The position numbers and the translations under genes were made by a program. The notes under the pieces were generated by a model. That model ran no database searches, was not told the origin of the DNA, and worked only from the letters and a program-made list of their open reading frames with translations. Below, one piece after another: positions 27,001 to 35,543 of a DNA stretch of 64,000 nucleotides (the first letter of the stretch is position 1; each line of letters opens with the position of its first letter). Origin of the DNA: a virus; the IMG/VR virus record IMGVR_UViG_3300032246_000346, positions 1-64,000 of that record, one strand, 5' to 3'.

Positions 27001-29060
27001 GACTTCTTAGTTGTATCAATTACTGTCTTAGGTTCAATAGGTTTCTTTGTTTCTGCTTCTTCTGCTTTATTAATTGATTTAATTTGGAAAGGGCCCAAAT
27101 AATATTCAATCATTTTTTGAACTGAACCCAATATTTTAGCATGTTCAGCATTTACTTTAATAATACCTTTATCATGAATAAGTGCATAAGAACCATCTTG
27201 ATTCTCCATGACATCAACATTAATAGGTCCAACATCTTCAGTATCAACACTATAAGTGCCCTCACGTTTAGATGTAGCACTGGCATCTCTTTCAGCTCTA
27301 GTACGTTTTAATGGAGCGTTGACTGCGCCTTTTCCCTTTTTAGTGAGTTCAGCAGCACTTCCGCTGATATTAGTTGCAGCTCGGTTAGGTCCTTCAGTTC
27401 CTCCGGTAGTTCCATCTTCGGATTGTCCAAGAACTTCATCGTTAACTCCAGTTGCTCCAGTGTTAGTTCTGGTTCCATCGGTTGCCTCGGCTTTCTGTTG
27501 ATCTAATAATGATTTATAGGTTTCTACTGCTTGCTCATTAATCTTGCCAGTATGAGAATTTAAAGTGTCGTCTAATAATACACGACCTTCAGGTGTTCCT
27601 ACATCCTGCCCAAGAAGAGTTTTAAATGCTTTAGAATTCTTACTTAATCCCCACGAAGTTAACGTAGTTTCAGTAAGTGCTGTTGGGTTGACTGGTTCCA
27701 TGGATTCGAGATCAGTGGCCTCAGATACAACTTGTTTTTGTTGAGCGGCTTTAAGTCTAGCTGCTTCAGCGGCTTTAGCTTGGTTAACTTGGTTAGCTTT
27801 GTCCTCTAAATCTTTTAGTGTAGATTTAATAATAGCTTCACGACTACCACGCTTTTCTTCTGCAGGTGGTTCATTATCTATTTCTTTTTCAGCTTCTTTT
27901 TGACCTCTAGCTTGTATAGAACCTCTGATACCACCATATGTTCCAGGAACTATAGACATACCAAATGATGCTGCTGCAGTATTAATATAATCATTAATAG
28001 CTTCTTTATCACCTATAGGCATATCAGCACCGAAACGTTCTAGCGCTGTTTGAAGTAATTCAGGTGGAACTTCTTTAGCACCTGTAATAGCCCAGTTTTT
28101 AACTACACTCATTACAAAGTTTTTAGTAGGAGTAGCTAAATTATCTAGAGCATCTAAGCCAATCTTTGTAGCAAAGAAATCACCTAGTGCATGACCAGCA
28201 GCTGCAGTAGTTAATCTACCAGTGCTTAAATCGTCAACTGCTTTTATTCTTTCTTCAGGATCTTCTATATTTTGTGTAGCATGGTCAATAGCTTGGCTCA
28301 TAACTTCACCTTCACCATGAATACCAGCCATAGCACCAATACCTATACGGCTACCTATTTCTTTCTGAACAGCTTTCTTACCAGCTTCAGAAGACATAAA
28401 CTTAGTAGCTTCTTTTTCAATATAAGCTTTAGCAGCATCATCACCTTTTTCTTTGGCAATTTTTTCTACTGCTTCTTTTAAACCTTTTCTAACTAAACTC
28501 TTACTTACTAAACCTGTAATAGCACCTGCTGCTGTACCGCCACCAGGTTCAACTAAAGTACCGCCTAATCCACCTACAGCTGAAAAGGCAAGACCTTCTC
28601 CAACCATACCAATACTTTTACCCATCCAATATGGTATAAAATCTGTAACTACTGAACCAATACCTTTATTAATAGCACCTTGAATAGTATCTGTTTCTTT
28701 TGCTAAAGGAGCTAATTCTTTAGAAGCTTCTTCATAGCCTTTAACACCAGCACGCATTAATTTTTCAGAACCGATTTGCTTACCTAATAAAGCTTCAGCT
28801 CCAGATAAAGTAGCTTTTGTTTCAGGTAGATATGTGCGTAAACCTCTAATAAAATCACTAGAGTTATCAGCAGGCTTAGCAGTGGGGGCTTGAGTTAAAT
28901 CTTTTTGAGGTTGTTGAGCAGCAACTACTGGCTCTTCAGGCGTAGCTTCTTCTTCAGCAGGTAGAGATTGAATGTATTTAGTTAATGCTTTTGCTGATTC
29001 AACATCACCCGCCGCATCTGCCTTTTCCAAAGCAGAGTATAAGGCGTTTAAATCTTCCAT
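21066..29060 (-). CDS. giant polyvalent / internal virion protein (LPD38-type C-terminus)
   Basis: 2664 residues from ATG 29060, coupled to the upstream stop (TAATG); an in-frame ATG 36 bases upstream lies in the preceding gene. N-terminal Pro/Glu-rich and Gly-rich amphipathic segments; a metallopeptidase-like LLHEIGAHYGLEGML (HExxH, near 890); the polyvalent DQWIDWIKG segment (near 1055); strand-rich repeats with YGHGSYILPGG (near 1260) and GNRVLFVEEIQSDWAQG (near 1370); and a long helical C-terminus (FLRMNIVLQPIFSIAQIP, near 2150) like LPD38. Likely packaged and ejected with DNA. Last gene of the late transcript. Confidence 0.75.
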   Translation of the reverse strand: MEDLNALYSALEKADAAGDVESAKALTKYIQSLPAEEEATPEEPVVAAQQPQKDLTQAPTAKPADNSSDFIRGLRTYLPETKATLSGAEALLGKQIGSEKLMRAGVKGYEEASKELAPLAKETDTIQGAINKGIGSVVTDFIPYWMGKSIGMVGEGLAFSAVGGLGGTLVEPGGGTAAGAITGLVSKSLVRKGLKEAVEKIAKEKGDDAAKAYIEKEATKFMSSEAGKKAVQKEIGSRIGIGAMAGIHGEGEVMSQAIDHATQNIEDPEERIKAVDDLSTGRLTTAAAGHALGDFFATKIGLDALDNLATPTKNFVMSVVKNWAITGAKEVPPELLQTALERFGADMPIGDKEAINDYINTAAASFGMSIVPGTYGGIRGSIQARGQKEAEKEIDNEPPAEEKRGSREAIIKSTLKDLEDKANQVNQAKAAEAARLKAAQQKQVVSEATDLESMEPVNPTALTETTLTSWGLSKNSKAFKTLLGQDVGTPEGRVLLDDTLNSHTGKINEQAVETYKSLLDQQKAEATDGTRTNTGATGVNDEVLGQSEDGTTGGTEGPNRAATNISGSAAELTKKGKGAVNAPLKRTRAERDASATSKREGTYSVDTEDVGPINVDVMENQDGSYALIHDKGIIKVNAEHAKILGSVQKMIEYYLGPFQIKSINKAEEAETKKPIEPKTVIDTTKKSPIPGFVWAETTNADGTITSGWVRDENVPVETETKEAKAPKTTEVLKSEEELTETKETKAMKKMASLLRTLDPTNSLIEALDNGIASNDDIVEAHDTIESLKAARKSKKVDLTKVSEEEKGLPQEARGEIQNTGETPASIESAFQQQYGKNVNLAKKRGLLNFLNDVSELPPEIGPVTPGTKAVFHKGKGYFIANRITKEDAPRMLLHEIGAHYGLEGMLGTNNYKRVVRSIKQNKITDKDIKAAWENTVKTYPEYPEGSDYFMQEVIARIGETAPNNSIFRQIVGYIKQFLSKLGYGWNVDNITADDIRDMVQHSVRVSLAGKVKEATPGITMKGEEEGVAKPTYYSQLSRIITNATFHKGATSQNADQWIDWIKGRKSEGIKDDEIEFSGIMDYLKMRGKDKIEKQELVNYLADNGPQVEEIKYGVDEAAEDDEDARNAFVEAHLEDWITSNYGDDPAGQMSQDANEQAADEYPFPYYVKEENVTDADGNKGYRVYSEEWKTGPVDDTYYFNENDALDVANDYNTSGLDDIADEIYRSLRHDFDIEVDNAREQLIDDWNETRGPKGTKYGHGSYILPGGTNDYAEIILRLKGPAKEFTVRKVDVFDMGDGWHISDVDTGIVLNNTIYNSEASAYEAAQEYIGTSIKVPAGYGGESLFDTFHWPDVTNPIAHYRVNIRMDNKGNRVLFVEEIQSDWAQGAKTIRKRHLRKLAKQYNIKQEHLTDFVPGNWGFKKNLSNDEKAAIEALQKKEHMLDNAVHDIRVKYREASNDKQTAYAAIFEAIKQNYTTSFLHDITQYLLEPEFFKEELTRPTSMANYESIKPVVEKYINNEHINNWREDYLEASKRVREYSLKIEETQIKHDEVKLQLEGIKQSGKLERGPWVQDTEAWSNLILKNIIRFAVDQGVDKVAFVNGTQAAWKGGRLEQFHSVHVMHNTDGTFDINGILDNGEDTRTIPNVPDEQLEEYLGSIADKVRELKPGEADNWRADLIRFPSKGMTEFYDNYIPRYLSKLLKKLGGGKLETISFEPPNIDAPPEQRIGDQMGFTVTQEMANKALQGQPLFARMSEEELDRQLAASGNKSRPKVTPPSFKDNLMAHPIQTIGEMVRNFRKAGFSFDHAINQKIMAAMRKAGLSVEELAKSFYQMQISQAVKSDQMADLFMLHGDLEYDSDSFKFVVKDVKDSMTSIRDKLAMLAKKHNIPEHKMYQAASAAFIARRSQGLIAANKTLKKRVLKLLQDGKKAQAQTLMKRQYKLVHLTPAEIKAGEKFFTDFKDTHGNSELEKLFSSWNKNRQRVLNFAEKQGLYSKEDVEELLNVMDYVPFYRDEQIEAGKGPKEYARGLLDAAADKRLKGSYQPVNNVFDNMERWTRYMTRKAINNRAAQEKIKLYSKWVPDDIKILGVKERSKAGNVVNVWQNGKLVKYEFQGTDGASMVDGFTGLEPVMTPFLRGALRPYANFLRMNIVLQPIFSIAQIPMDAYNAMFTSQVRFPLAIPVQVLKEIMLTPFGKSAARNYLKTTGTVGKHDFSSEYERIDIDAMKEAKQAGSLTKLIKMVAHPLGMLAMASDNVIRQAVYSQVMLETNDRARAVHMAEEIINFRRTGSSGIVNTLRQNAPFVNANLQSLHVAFSTLLDSGIGPDAHGKAFKRLITTGAQMFALAMIYAVLNADDDKYKKADTSEKDRYLFIPGTNGFKLPLRNDIITLLFKTLPEHLVNKFILESEDSEKMLHSLKVGLTRAIALPSAIPTLISPMVESAYNIDLNTGRPIVGRGQENLEEDLQYSNKYTMQLSRLMGDTTGTSPATIQHFFDRYFGTTSVLLGLISNHLIASMRGEILPEQSIRDYLLQLPSMNAFVAKEHGARNINDYYELNDVVQKIVSSANRYKQLDYKKYQEYLKEDHNAEIVNMQREMASISKELQTLRTYENQIYASKDTVRWTPASKKAELDRIEEMRQTMLGHQLQLKDRTDRYIQQLRYRGGL

Positions 29061-30412
29061 TATTCTTCGTCTAGTCCAGTACCAGCAGAATCCCAATTAG
29101 TATCTAATTCATCTTGGGTATTTGTATTTCTAATTTTTTTATTTGTATTATCACTATACTTATTCATTATAGCATCAATATGTGCTGGACGATTAGCATT
29201 AAGTTTATTGGTTGTAGTATTAGCCGCAGGTTTAGCACCAGCTCCTTTTCTATAGTCATCATACATAGTTCTTAATTGAGATGCTGTAGGAATAGATGGC
29301 ATTTGATCGTTCATAATAAACTCTTTAGCATTTTTAATGTAGTTATTTTTAACATATTGGAAGAAACCAGGATCTCCACCAAATACGGTTTCTTGTGCTC
29401 CATTAGGGAATGCATTTGCAAAATCTTTTAATGCATTACCATAAACACTACTTTGTACTTTAGCTCTAGCGCCACCTGTTGTAGCTGCATTTTTAGCTTT
29501 AGCAATGTTAGAAGCATTAACAAGTTCAGCATTTTTAAGCTCAACATTAGTGATAATATTCTTTCTTTCATCCATAGCTTTAATAGCCGTAGCAGCATCA
29601 CCACGAGCTTGAGCATTTTTTGCTTCTTTAAGTTTCATATCAGCTTGTTTGAGTAACTTATCTTCTTTTTGAATATCTTTAAGGTCAACACCAAGTTCTT
29701 TAGCCGCATTCAATGCACTACCACCCCAAGTACTTAATGTATTTTGAGCTTTACCATACTCTGGTTTAGCTGAAGCAGCACCAAAACCTAAGTTAGCTAA
29801 AGCCATCCAACCAGCTTGAGCTTTATCATCTTTTAATTCGTCTCTTTGTTTTTGTAATTCAGCAGCTTGTTTTTTATAAAACTCAGGATCAACACCAAAT
29901 TGATTTTGAGCTTGTTGCATTTGTAAAGCTTCATCATCTAAAGTTAATTCTTTAGGGACACGTGCTAATACAGCCTCAGGACTATTATAATACCAAGGAT
30001 CATATGCTGATGTATCAGTAGCTTTTCCACCCTTAGCAAATGCTACAATACCACCACCAGCGTAATTATGTTCATTAAACATATCACCTGTATCTAATTC
30101 AGCTAAACCACCTTGTGCCATCATTTGTGGTGTAGGTTCTTGTTCTGGTTGTGCTTGTTGCATCATAGCTTGTTGTTGCTGAGCCATCATAGGATTAATA
30201 CTACCAATACCTTGATGTGGAACAGATTGAGATATAACTTGTTGAGCTACAGTAGGAACTTGTTGAGGAGCTTCTTGTTTAGGTTGATTCATCTCTTGTA
30301 GTTGAACCATAGCTTTATATGAAGGAATACCTACTGAAGCAGCATACACAGGATCTTGCATAACTCTAATAAGTTGTTCTTTAGTAGCTAATACTGGTGT
30401 TGAAATGCTCAT
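29060..30412 (-). CDS. hypothetical internal/structural protein, Gln-rich
   Basis: 450 residues. Q/M/P-rich stretch (residues 40-100), a Gly/aromatic patch (NYAGGGIVAFAKGGK near 118) also met in other phage virion proteins, then long Ala/Lys/Gln-rich helices. Sits directly before the giant polyvalent gene, so an ejection or scaffold role with it is likely (inferred from position). Confidence 0.6.
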   Translation of the reverse strand: MSISTPVLATKEQLIRVMQDPVYAASVGIPSYKAMVQLQEMNQPKQEAPQQVPTVAQQVISQSVPHQGIGSINPMMAQQQQAMMQQAQPEQEPTPQMMAQGGLAELDTGDMFNEHNYAGGGIVAFAKGGKATDTSAYDPWYYNSPEAVLARVPKELTLDDEALQMQQAQNQFGVDPEFYKKQAAELQKQRDELKDDKAQAGWMALANLGFGAASAKPEYGKAQNTLSTWGGSALNAAKELGVDLKDIQKEDKLLKQADMKLKEAKNAQARGDAATAIKAMDERKNIITNVELKNAELVNASNIAKAKNAATTGGARAKVQSSVYGNALKDFANAFPNGAQETVFGGDPGFFQYVKNNYIKNAKEFIMNDQMPSIPTASQLRTMYDDYRKGAGAKPAANTTTNKLNANRPAHIDAIMNKYSDNTNKKIRNTNTQDELDTNWDSAGTGLDEE

Positions 30413-30415
30413 TAA

Positions 30416-31525
30416 TTATCCTCCAAAAGCTTTTGCTAGACCAAGTCCACCTAAACCCAAACCAGCTATTTGGGAAATACCTGATGGTGAAGGCGCATAT
30501 TGAACTTGAGAACCTGCAATACCTTGAGTACCGTGAATAATAGAGTTGATCCATTCCAATTGTTTCTTTTCCCAATCTCTTTTTTCCATAGCAGTTTGGT
30601 AGTTAACATCATCAATTTTTTGTTGTATATCTTGTTTTTCTCTAGCTGATGATGCTTGAGCTTTAAGTCTTTCAAGTTTAGCTGTTTGTTGTGCTGTTGC
30701 TAAATCTGCAAGGCCTTTAGATGATGAAATTTGAGATGATAATCCAGTTGTACCAATATCCCGACCTAAATTAGCACCAAATTGTTTACTAGCTTCACGA
30801 GCTTTATAAGCATTAAGTCGTTGATCTTGATATGCTTTATACATATTTTGTGCATTTTCATATGCAGATTGTGAACCTTTAGCTTGAATATCAGAAGCAT
30901 TTGCCATTTGATCGCGCAATAAACTACCTTGCATAACATCACTTCTACCACCGCCACGAGTACCACGTCCAATAGAAGATAACATAGCATTTTTTTTAGC
31001 TAACGCTGCTTGTCTATTATTCTCACGTAAGGCCATATCAGTTACACGTTGTTGATATGGTGACATATATTTATCAGCCATAGCACCAGTAAAATCTTCA
31101 GCTTGATAATCTTCTGGTTTATAAGCAAAAGCTTGGTCAAAACCACGTTTAGCTAAATCACCACTCATAGTAGCGGCTTGATTCATCATTTCATTAGCTT
31201 TATCGTATTGACCTGAATCTTGTAATGCCTTAATTTGATTTTGAATAGCTATTTGAGCATCATTAAATCCTGCTACACGTTCACCACTATATTCAGGCAT
31301 ACCTTTAACACCAGTTACATTACCGCTAGAATCAGTAGTAAATATATTTTTACCAGCACTTTTAGCTACTTGCTCAAAATAAGGCTGCATATATTCAGGT
31401 ACATTGGTTGTGTAAGTAGTTCCTGTAGATGTTTGTGAACCACCACCTCCACCCCATAGGGTAAAGAATTTATCCATAATCCATACTGGATTTAAAAACC
31501 AACTAAACCCATTTAATAATTTCAT
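30416..31525 (-). CDS. putative structural or ejection protein
   Basis: 369 residues; its ATG at 31525 overlaps the upstream stop by 4 bases. A Gly/Ser/Thr-rich start, then a long helical, Gln/Ala/Lys-rich body, and a Gly-rich end (IAGLGLGGLGLAKAFGG). Comparable proteins lie next to giant internal proteins in other podovirus-like genomes; I infer a virion role. No enzyme motif seen. Confidence 0.55.
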   Translation of the reverse strand: MKLLNGFSWFLNPVWIMDKFFTLWGGGGGSQTSTGTTYTTNVPEYMQPYFEQVAKSAGKNIFTTDSSGNVTGVKGMPEYSGERVAGFNDAQIAIQNQIKALQDSGQYDKANEMMNQAATMSGDLAKRGFDQAFAYKPEDYQAEDFTGAMADKYMSPYQQRVTDMALRENNRQAALAKKNAMLSSIGRGTRGGGRSDVMQGSLLRDQMANASDIQAKGSQSAYENAQNMYKAYQDQRLNAYKAREASKQFGANLGRDIGTTGLSSQISSSKGLADLATAQQTAKLERLKAQASSAREKQDIQQKIDDVNYQTAMEKRDWEKKQLEWINSIIHGTQGIAGSQVQYAPSPSGISQIAGLGLGGLGLAKAFGG

Positions 31526-31935
31526 AGCTTCTTCTCCACAATAATATATCGCTGTTCAAACTGAAAGGCTCTACGCCATAATCTAGCAATTGATTCTCTA
31601 GCAGCACCTCTAACCATAGTGCCACCGTTTTGTTTAATCCAATTTTCAAACTGTTTATAAATCTCTTTATTTGCTAACATTTTACCACCAATTGCTGTAA
31701 TAAAAGCAATTCTTTCATTAGGATAATTACCCCATTCTACAGTAGCTGCGCCGTGAATAGATTTATTTTCATCAACAGCAATTAACAATGTTTGATTACC
31801 CTGTACTAAATATTGTTTTAAATGTTCAACATCGTATTCACCACCAGAATAAATCAATGCATCGGATAAAAACTTCTCTACTTTATCCCATATCTGCTGA
31901 ATATAAATAGTTGGTACTACTTGTACTTCGCTCAA
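31522..31935 (-). CDS. GNAT-like protein
   Basis: 137 residues, coupled on both sides. Strand pattern LLIAVDENKSIHGAATVEW, FITAIGGKMLANKEIYKQFENWIKQNGG and a terminal RLWRRAFQFEQRYIIVEKKL fit a compact N-acetyltransferase-like fold that phages carry among tail genes. The typical acetyl-CoA loop (Q/RxxGxG/A) is not clear, so catalysis is doubtful. Confidence 0.5.
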   Translation of the reverse strand: MSEVQVVPTIYIQQIWDKVEKFLSDALIYSGGEYDVEHLKQYLVQGNQTLLIAVDENKSIHGAATVEWGNYPNERIAFITAIGGKMLANKEIYKQFENWIKQNGGTMVRGAARESIARLWRRAFQFEQRYIIVEKKL

Positions 31936-32852
31936 TTTCTTAATAATCCCATAAGACCACCTGCACTAAACTTAGCAGGGGTTTGAAAATTAGTTGTTGG
32001 ATTGGTTGTTACTGCAGCTGGATTAGTTGTTGTGTTTGTAGCAGTTGTTGCAGCTTTAGGCGCAAACGGTACAAAGAACGGATTCTTATTTTGAGCCGCG
32101 TAATCAGCAAATTGATTTGCAGTTTTATCCAAACCAAAATTAACATATTGAATTGGTGAATAAGTATATGGCGTTGTTGGTCTAACTGCATTTGGCCCAG
32201 TAGGATTATAATATGCTCTAGCAGCATTTGCTTGATTATTAACTGTAAATCTTAAATCATTTCTTACATCACCTGGTAAACGTAAACCATGAAAAGCACT
32301 ATTATCAATATTATTATTGTGTGCGCCTAAACTAGGTAAACCAAAAGCATTCATAGATCCATTACCATTTCCCATACTATGATCAGGTAAACCATAAGCA
32401 TTGTATTGAACTGGCGGAGGTGTATATGTATAAGATTGTGGAGCATAAGCCTTAGCAAAAGCTGCTTGAGCCGCAGCATCACCTGCCATTTTGTCATAAA
32501 TAGTTTGGTAAGTATTATAACTACCTGTAGTCATATCTTTTTTATTAGGATCATTATAGGCATCACCTAGCATAGGTAGTAAGTTATAGACCCCTTTATC
32601 ACCTGTGATAAAATATTTTGAAGCATCGTAAGGATTACCACCATAGGTATAAGTCTTAGCACCATAGTTATATTCAGGTAATGCATATTGTGGTGTTGTA
32701 CCACCACCTGCTGAAGGTGAACTTCCACCACCACCTGCAAATGCATTTTGTAATGCAGATCCAGCTATAGTTGATCCTACAGCTAAAAGCGGATTAGTAC
32801 CCATAGCTATACTTCCTACTGTGCCTAATGCTTTTCCTACTATTCCACCCAT
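31932..32852 (-). CDS. putative structural protein, Gly/Asn/Tyr-rich
   Basis: 306 residues. An amphipathic Gly/Ala-rich N-terminus (GKALGTVGSIAMGTNPLLAV) is followed by a low-complexity Tyr/Asn/Pro/Thr-rich body and a short C-terminal helix (SAGGLMGLL). Composition and position suggest a virion component that may enter membranes during ejection (inferred). Confidence 0.5.
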   Translation of the reverse strand: MGGIVGKALGTVGSIAMGTNPLLAVGSTIAGSALQNAFAGGGGSSPSAGGGTTPQYALPEYNYGAKTYTYGGNPYDASKYFITGDKGVYNLLPMLGDAYNDPNKKDMTTGSYNTYQTIYDKMAGDAAAQAAFAKAYAPQSYTYTPPPVQYNAYGLPDHSMGNGNGSMNAFGLPSLGAHNNNIDNSAFHGLRLPGDVRNDLRFTVNNQANAARAYYNPTGPNAVRPTTPYTYSPIQYVNFGLDKTANQFADYAAQNKNPFFVPFAPKAATTATNTTTNPAAVTTNPTTNFQTPAKFSAGGLMGLLRN

Positions 32853-32861
32853 AATTAGTCC

Positions 32862-34190
32862 TTACGTTGGTAAATATTTATTTGGATTAATTTGTTTGCC
32901 CTGTTTAGGTGTACCTGTTCGGGCTTGTCTTACTTTATGCAACATACTGTATAAACGTTGTGCACCTGCTTTAGATGAGCCATTACCAATATGACTTACT
33001 ACATCTGCAGGAACTACAAACTCACCATCCGCTAATCTAGCAGGTTGTTTACCATCAATAGAAGCATGAATAGAATCACTCATACCATCACCTTCTCCAT
33101 CTAAGTATCCACCATGAGCATAGATTGAACCTAGACCACCTTCTGAATATTCAACAGGACCGCCAACAGCATAGAATTCATTGGCAGCTTTAGCATTAGC
33201 ACCTTGATTCATTAAATTATCTAATCTACCAAGTCCATATGATTCTGAAGGTGTATTTTGAGCTGTTGTACCATCAGGTTTACTGAAAGCATTAGTACTA
33301 TCTTGATTGTATGCTTGAGTACCAAATACAGTACCTGAACCTGGAACTGCTCCACCAGACGCTAAACGTAATCCTGAATCAGGACTTAAATTTAATATAT
33401 AGTCAGGATCTTTACTTCTATATTTATTAGCTAAAGCTTTACGTTTTTCTTCTTCAGCTTGGTCTGCTTCAGGATATAAATCTTCTTGTGCACCAGATAG
33501 CGCCGCCATACCTACAGGAGCAGCTAATTGAAATGCTGAGCCACCAGCACCACCTTGTGCTATAGGAGTTGTAAATTTATCAAAGCCTCCAGGTTTTAGT
33601 GTTTCCATTAAACCACGACCTGTTTGACTTAAACCTTGTGAAAAAGTTGTAGCTGGTGCTGCTTGTTTAGCTAACGTAGCAGCCATACCTTGACCTGATC
33701 CAGCTGATGAAAGCCCACCTTCAGCTGTAAGTTGAGGACCAACTATATTTTTTGAAGCTTCATAACCACCTTGAGCTCCCATGTTTCCAAAACTACCTGC
33801 TAAATTACCACCACCATAACCACCAAGACCGCCCATTAAACCACCGGTTAATACATCGTCACCTTTAGCGCCAGCTACTGCAGCACCTGTAGCCATACCA
33901 GCAGCAATAGGAGCAATTGTAGCAGCTGTAGTTCCAGCTTCAAGTCCTAGACCAGCACCCATTGGACCACCAACCATAAAACCAGCAACAGTTGGTAATA
34001 AAGAAGTAATAAAACTACCAAAGTCAAAAGCTTCTGGCATACCTGTATGTGGGTTAGTATGTAGTTTATGGCCTGTCATTTGGCCAATAGCCTGTAACCC
34101 AGCTACTTCTCTAGGGCTTACGTGCATAAGCATAGTATCGCCATTGCGACCTAACGAAGCTAAACCGTGGGAAAGGGCATGAGTAATCAT
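32862..34190 (-). CDS. putative tail/structural protein
   Basis: 442 residues. The N-terminal LMHVSPREVAGLQAIGQMTG with TNPHTGMPEAFDF is a phrase found in other phage tail-region proteins; a long Gly/Ala hydrophobic region follows (residues 60-130), and the C-terminus has ARLADGEFVVPADVVSHIGNG, a phrase I know from tape-measure-like and virion proteins. Function uncertain; probably part of the tail or ejection apparatus. Confidence 0.6.
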   Translation of the reverse strand: MITHALSHGLASLGRNGDTMLMHVSPREVAGLQAIGQMTGHKLHTNPHTGMPEAFDFGSFITSLLPTVAGFMVGGPMGAGLGLEAGTTAATIAPIAAGMATGAAVAGAKGDDVLTGGLMGGLGGYGGGNLAGSFGNMGAQGGYEASKNIVGPQLTAEGGLSSAGSGQGMAATLAKQAAPATTFSQGLSQTGRGLMETLKPGGFDKFTTPIAQGGAGGSAFQLAAPVGMAALSGAQEDLYPEADQAEEEKRKALANKYRSKDPDYILNLSPDSGLRLASGGAVPGSGTVFGTQAYNQDSTNAFSKPDGTTAQNTPSESYGLGRLDNLMNQGANAKAANEFYAVGGPVEYSEGGLGSIYAHGGYLDGEGDGMSDSIHASIDGKQPARLADGEFVVPADVVSHIGNGSSKAGAQRLYSMLHKVRQARTGTPKQGKQINPNKYLPT

Positions 34191-34226
34191 AAAAAGTCCT
34201 TATTGAGATAATCAAATTGTATCATA

Positions 34227-35003
34227 TTATGCTGCTGTATTGGATATTAAAACACCTTGCAAAATCAATCCTACAATATGCGTTCCGCTTGCTGTGGAAA
34301 ACTGCCATTGAATATCTACTTTTTGAGTATAGGGAAAAGGATTATTTCTTATTACTTGATATCTTTGATCCCAAGCTGTTTGTAATACAGTTAATGTTAC
34401 TGGATTGGTTTGAGCATTATTTGTAATTTTTACTTGATAGTTAATAGCATTACCTGCCGCAGCGTCACCGTTAAAAGCATTAATTGAAGTAAGATACATG
34501 GTATAGCCATTAGGTACTGAATATACCCCAGCTTGAGACCTACCTATCCCTATATTAATTTGAGAGTATGTAATACCACCATTTTTTGCTGTAATTGTAC
34601 CTACGTTGGTAGTTTGACCTGTTCCTGTGCTAGTCATAATCATGCTATTAATACGAAGAAATTGATTGGTTGTAGTTACACCTGTTACACCATTTAAAGT
34701 TACAGTTTCAGTTATTAAGTTCCAACTTGAATCAAGACCACTAACAAGAATTGTTGCTCTTGTATTATCAGAGGCAGAAGTGCTGGCAAGGGTCATTGTT
34801 ACCGCAGATGCAGGAAATGCGTATTGTGTAGTGCCAGTTAGCTCCCACAAAGTATAAAAAGTGGTTTTAACAGTATCCGAATAAGCAAAAATATTAAGTT
34901 GATTAACACCAGAAACTAGACCACGAGCCACTTGCATTTCCCAAGGCGCTGCAGAACTAAGTGATGTAGTAGCTGCAACAGGCGGAAAATATTGAATACT
35001 CAT
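34227..35003 (-). CDS. putative virion structural protein
   Basis: 258 residues, strand-rich with many Thr, Asn and Gly; ATG 35003 overlaps the upstream stop (ATGA). No motif allows a named family; the pattern (TITAKNGGITYSQINIG) is typical of tail-tube or fibre proteins. Coupled to the 111-residue gene upstream. Confidence 0.55.
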   Translation of the reverse strand: MSIQYFPPVAATTSLSSAAPWEMQVARGLVSGVNQLNIFAYSDTVKTTFYTLWELTGTTQYAFPASAVTMTLASTSASDNTRATILVSGLDSSWNLITETVTLNGVTGVTTTNQFLRINSMIMTSTGTGQTTNVGTITAKNGGITYSQINIGIGRSQAGVYSVPNGYTMYLTSINAFNGDAAAGNAINYQVKITNNAQTNPVTLTVLQTAWDQRYQVIRNNPFPYTQKVDIQWQFSTASGTHIVGLILQGVLISNTAA

Positions 35004-35335
35004 AGTGCTTCACCTCCAGTAACAGTTGCAGTACATCCAGTAGCTGATGCTTTAACTTGTATAGTATCACTTACATTTAAAATTTGGCTTCCAGTCCATT
35101 GAACTGTTGTATATGCAGGTAATGGTGTATTATAAAAAATAGCATTATCTGTACCTACTGTAGCTCCTGCAGGAACTAAACTAACATATATATTAATAGA
35201 AGATGCTGTAGTGTTACATATAGTAATATCTTTAACATAAGTTCTTGTATTAACAGGTACATTATAGATAGATAAATACGATGTTGTCATCGCTGCTTGA
35301 CCAATTTTGACACCAGTTATATTTTGATATGCCAT
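35000..35335 (-). CDS. putative virion structural protein
   Basis: 111 residues, strand-rich. The segment TYVKDITICNTTASSINIYVS resembles small tail accessory proteins with a jelly-roll-like fold. Coupled to its neighbour downstream; probably part of the same structure. Confidence 0.5.
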   Translation of the reverse strand: MAYQNITGVKIGQAAMTTSYLSIYNVPVNTRTYVKDITICNTTASSINIYVSLVPAGATVGTDNAIFYNTPLPAYTTVQWTGSQILNVSDTIQVKASATGCTATVTGGEAL

Positions 35336-35542
35336 TTAAAAACTTCCTGTTCCTAACCAATTAAGAGTATTTAAGCTATTGATTTGATTAATAGTATCTA
35401 CGTTAGCTTTATCAAGTTGATTATGATAGTTACGTAATGTATTATTAGAAACTTCTTGCGTTTGTTGACTATACTCAACAGATGGGGCTGGAATAGCTGG
35501 TGCTTTAGTTTGTGTAATATTATTATGTACTGAACTAGCCAT
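35336..35542 (-). CDS. hypothetical small protein
   Basis: 68 residues, polar and Asn/Gln-rich, predicted helical at the C-terminal half (NTLRNYHNQLDKANVDTINQ). Lies between two structural genes with one-base spacing. No family recognised. Confidence 0.5.
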   Translation of the reverse strand: MASSVHNNITQTKAPAIPAPSVEYSQQTQEVSNNTLRNYHNQLDKANVDTINQINSLNTLNWLGTGSF

Positions 35543-35543
35543 A

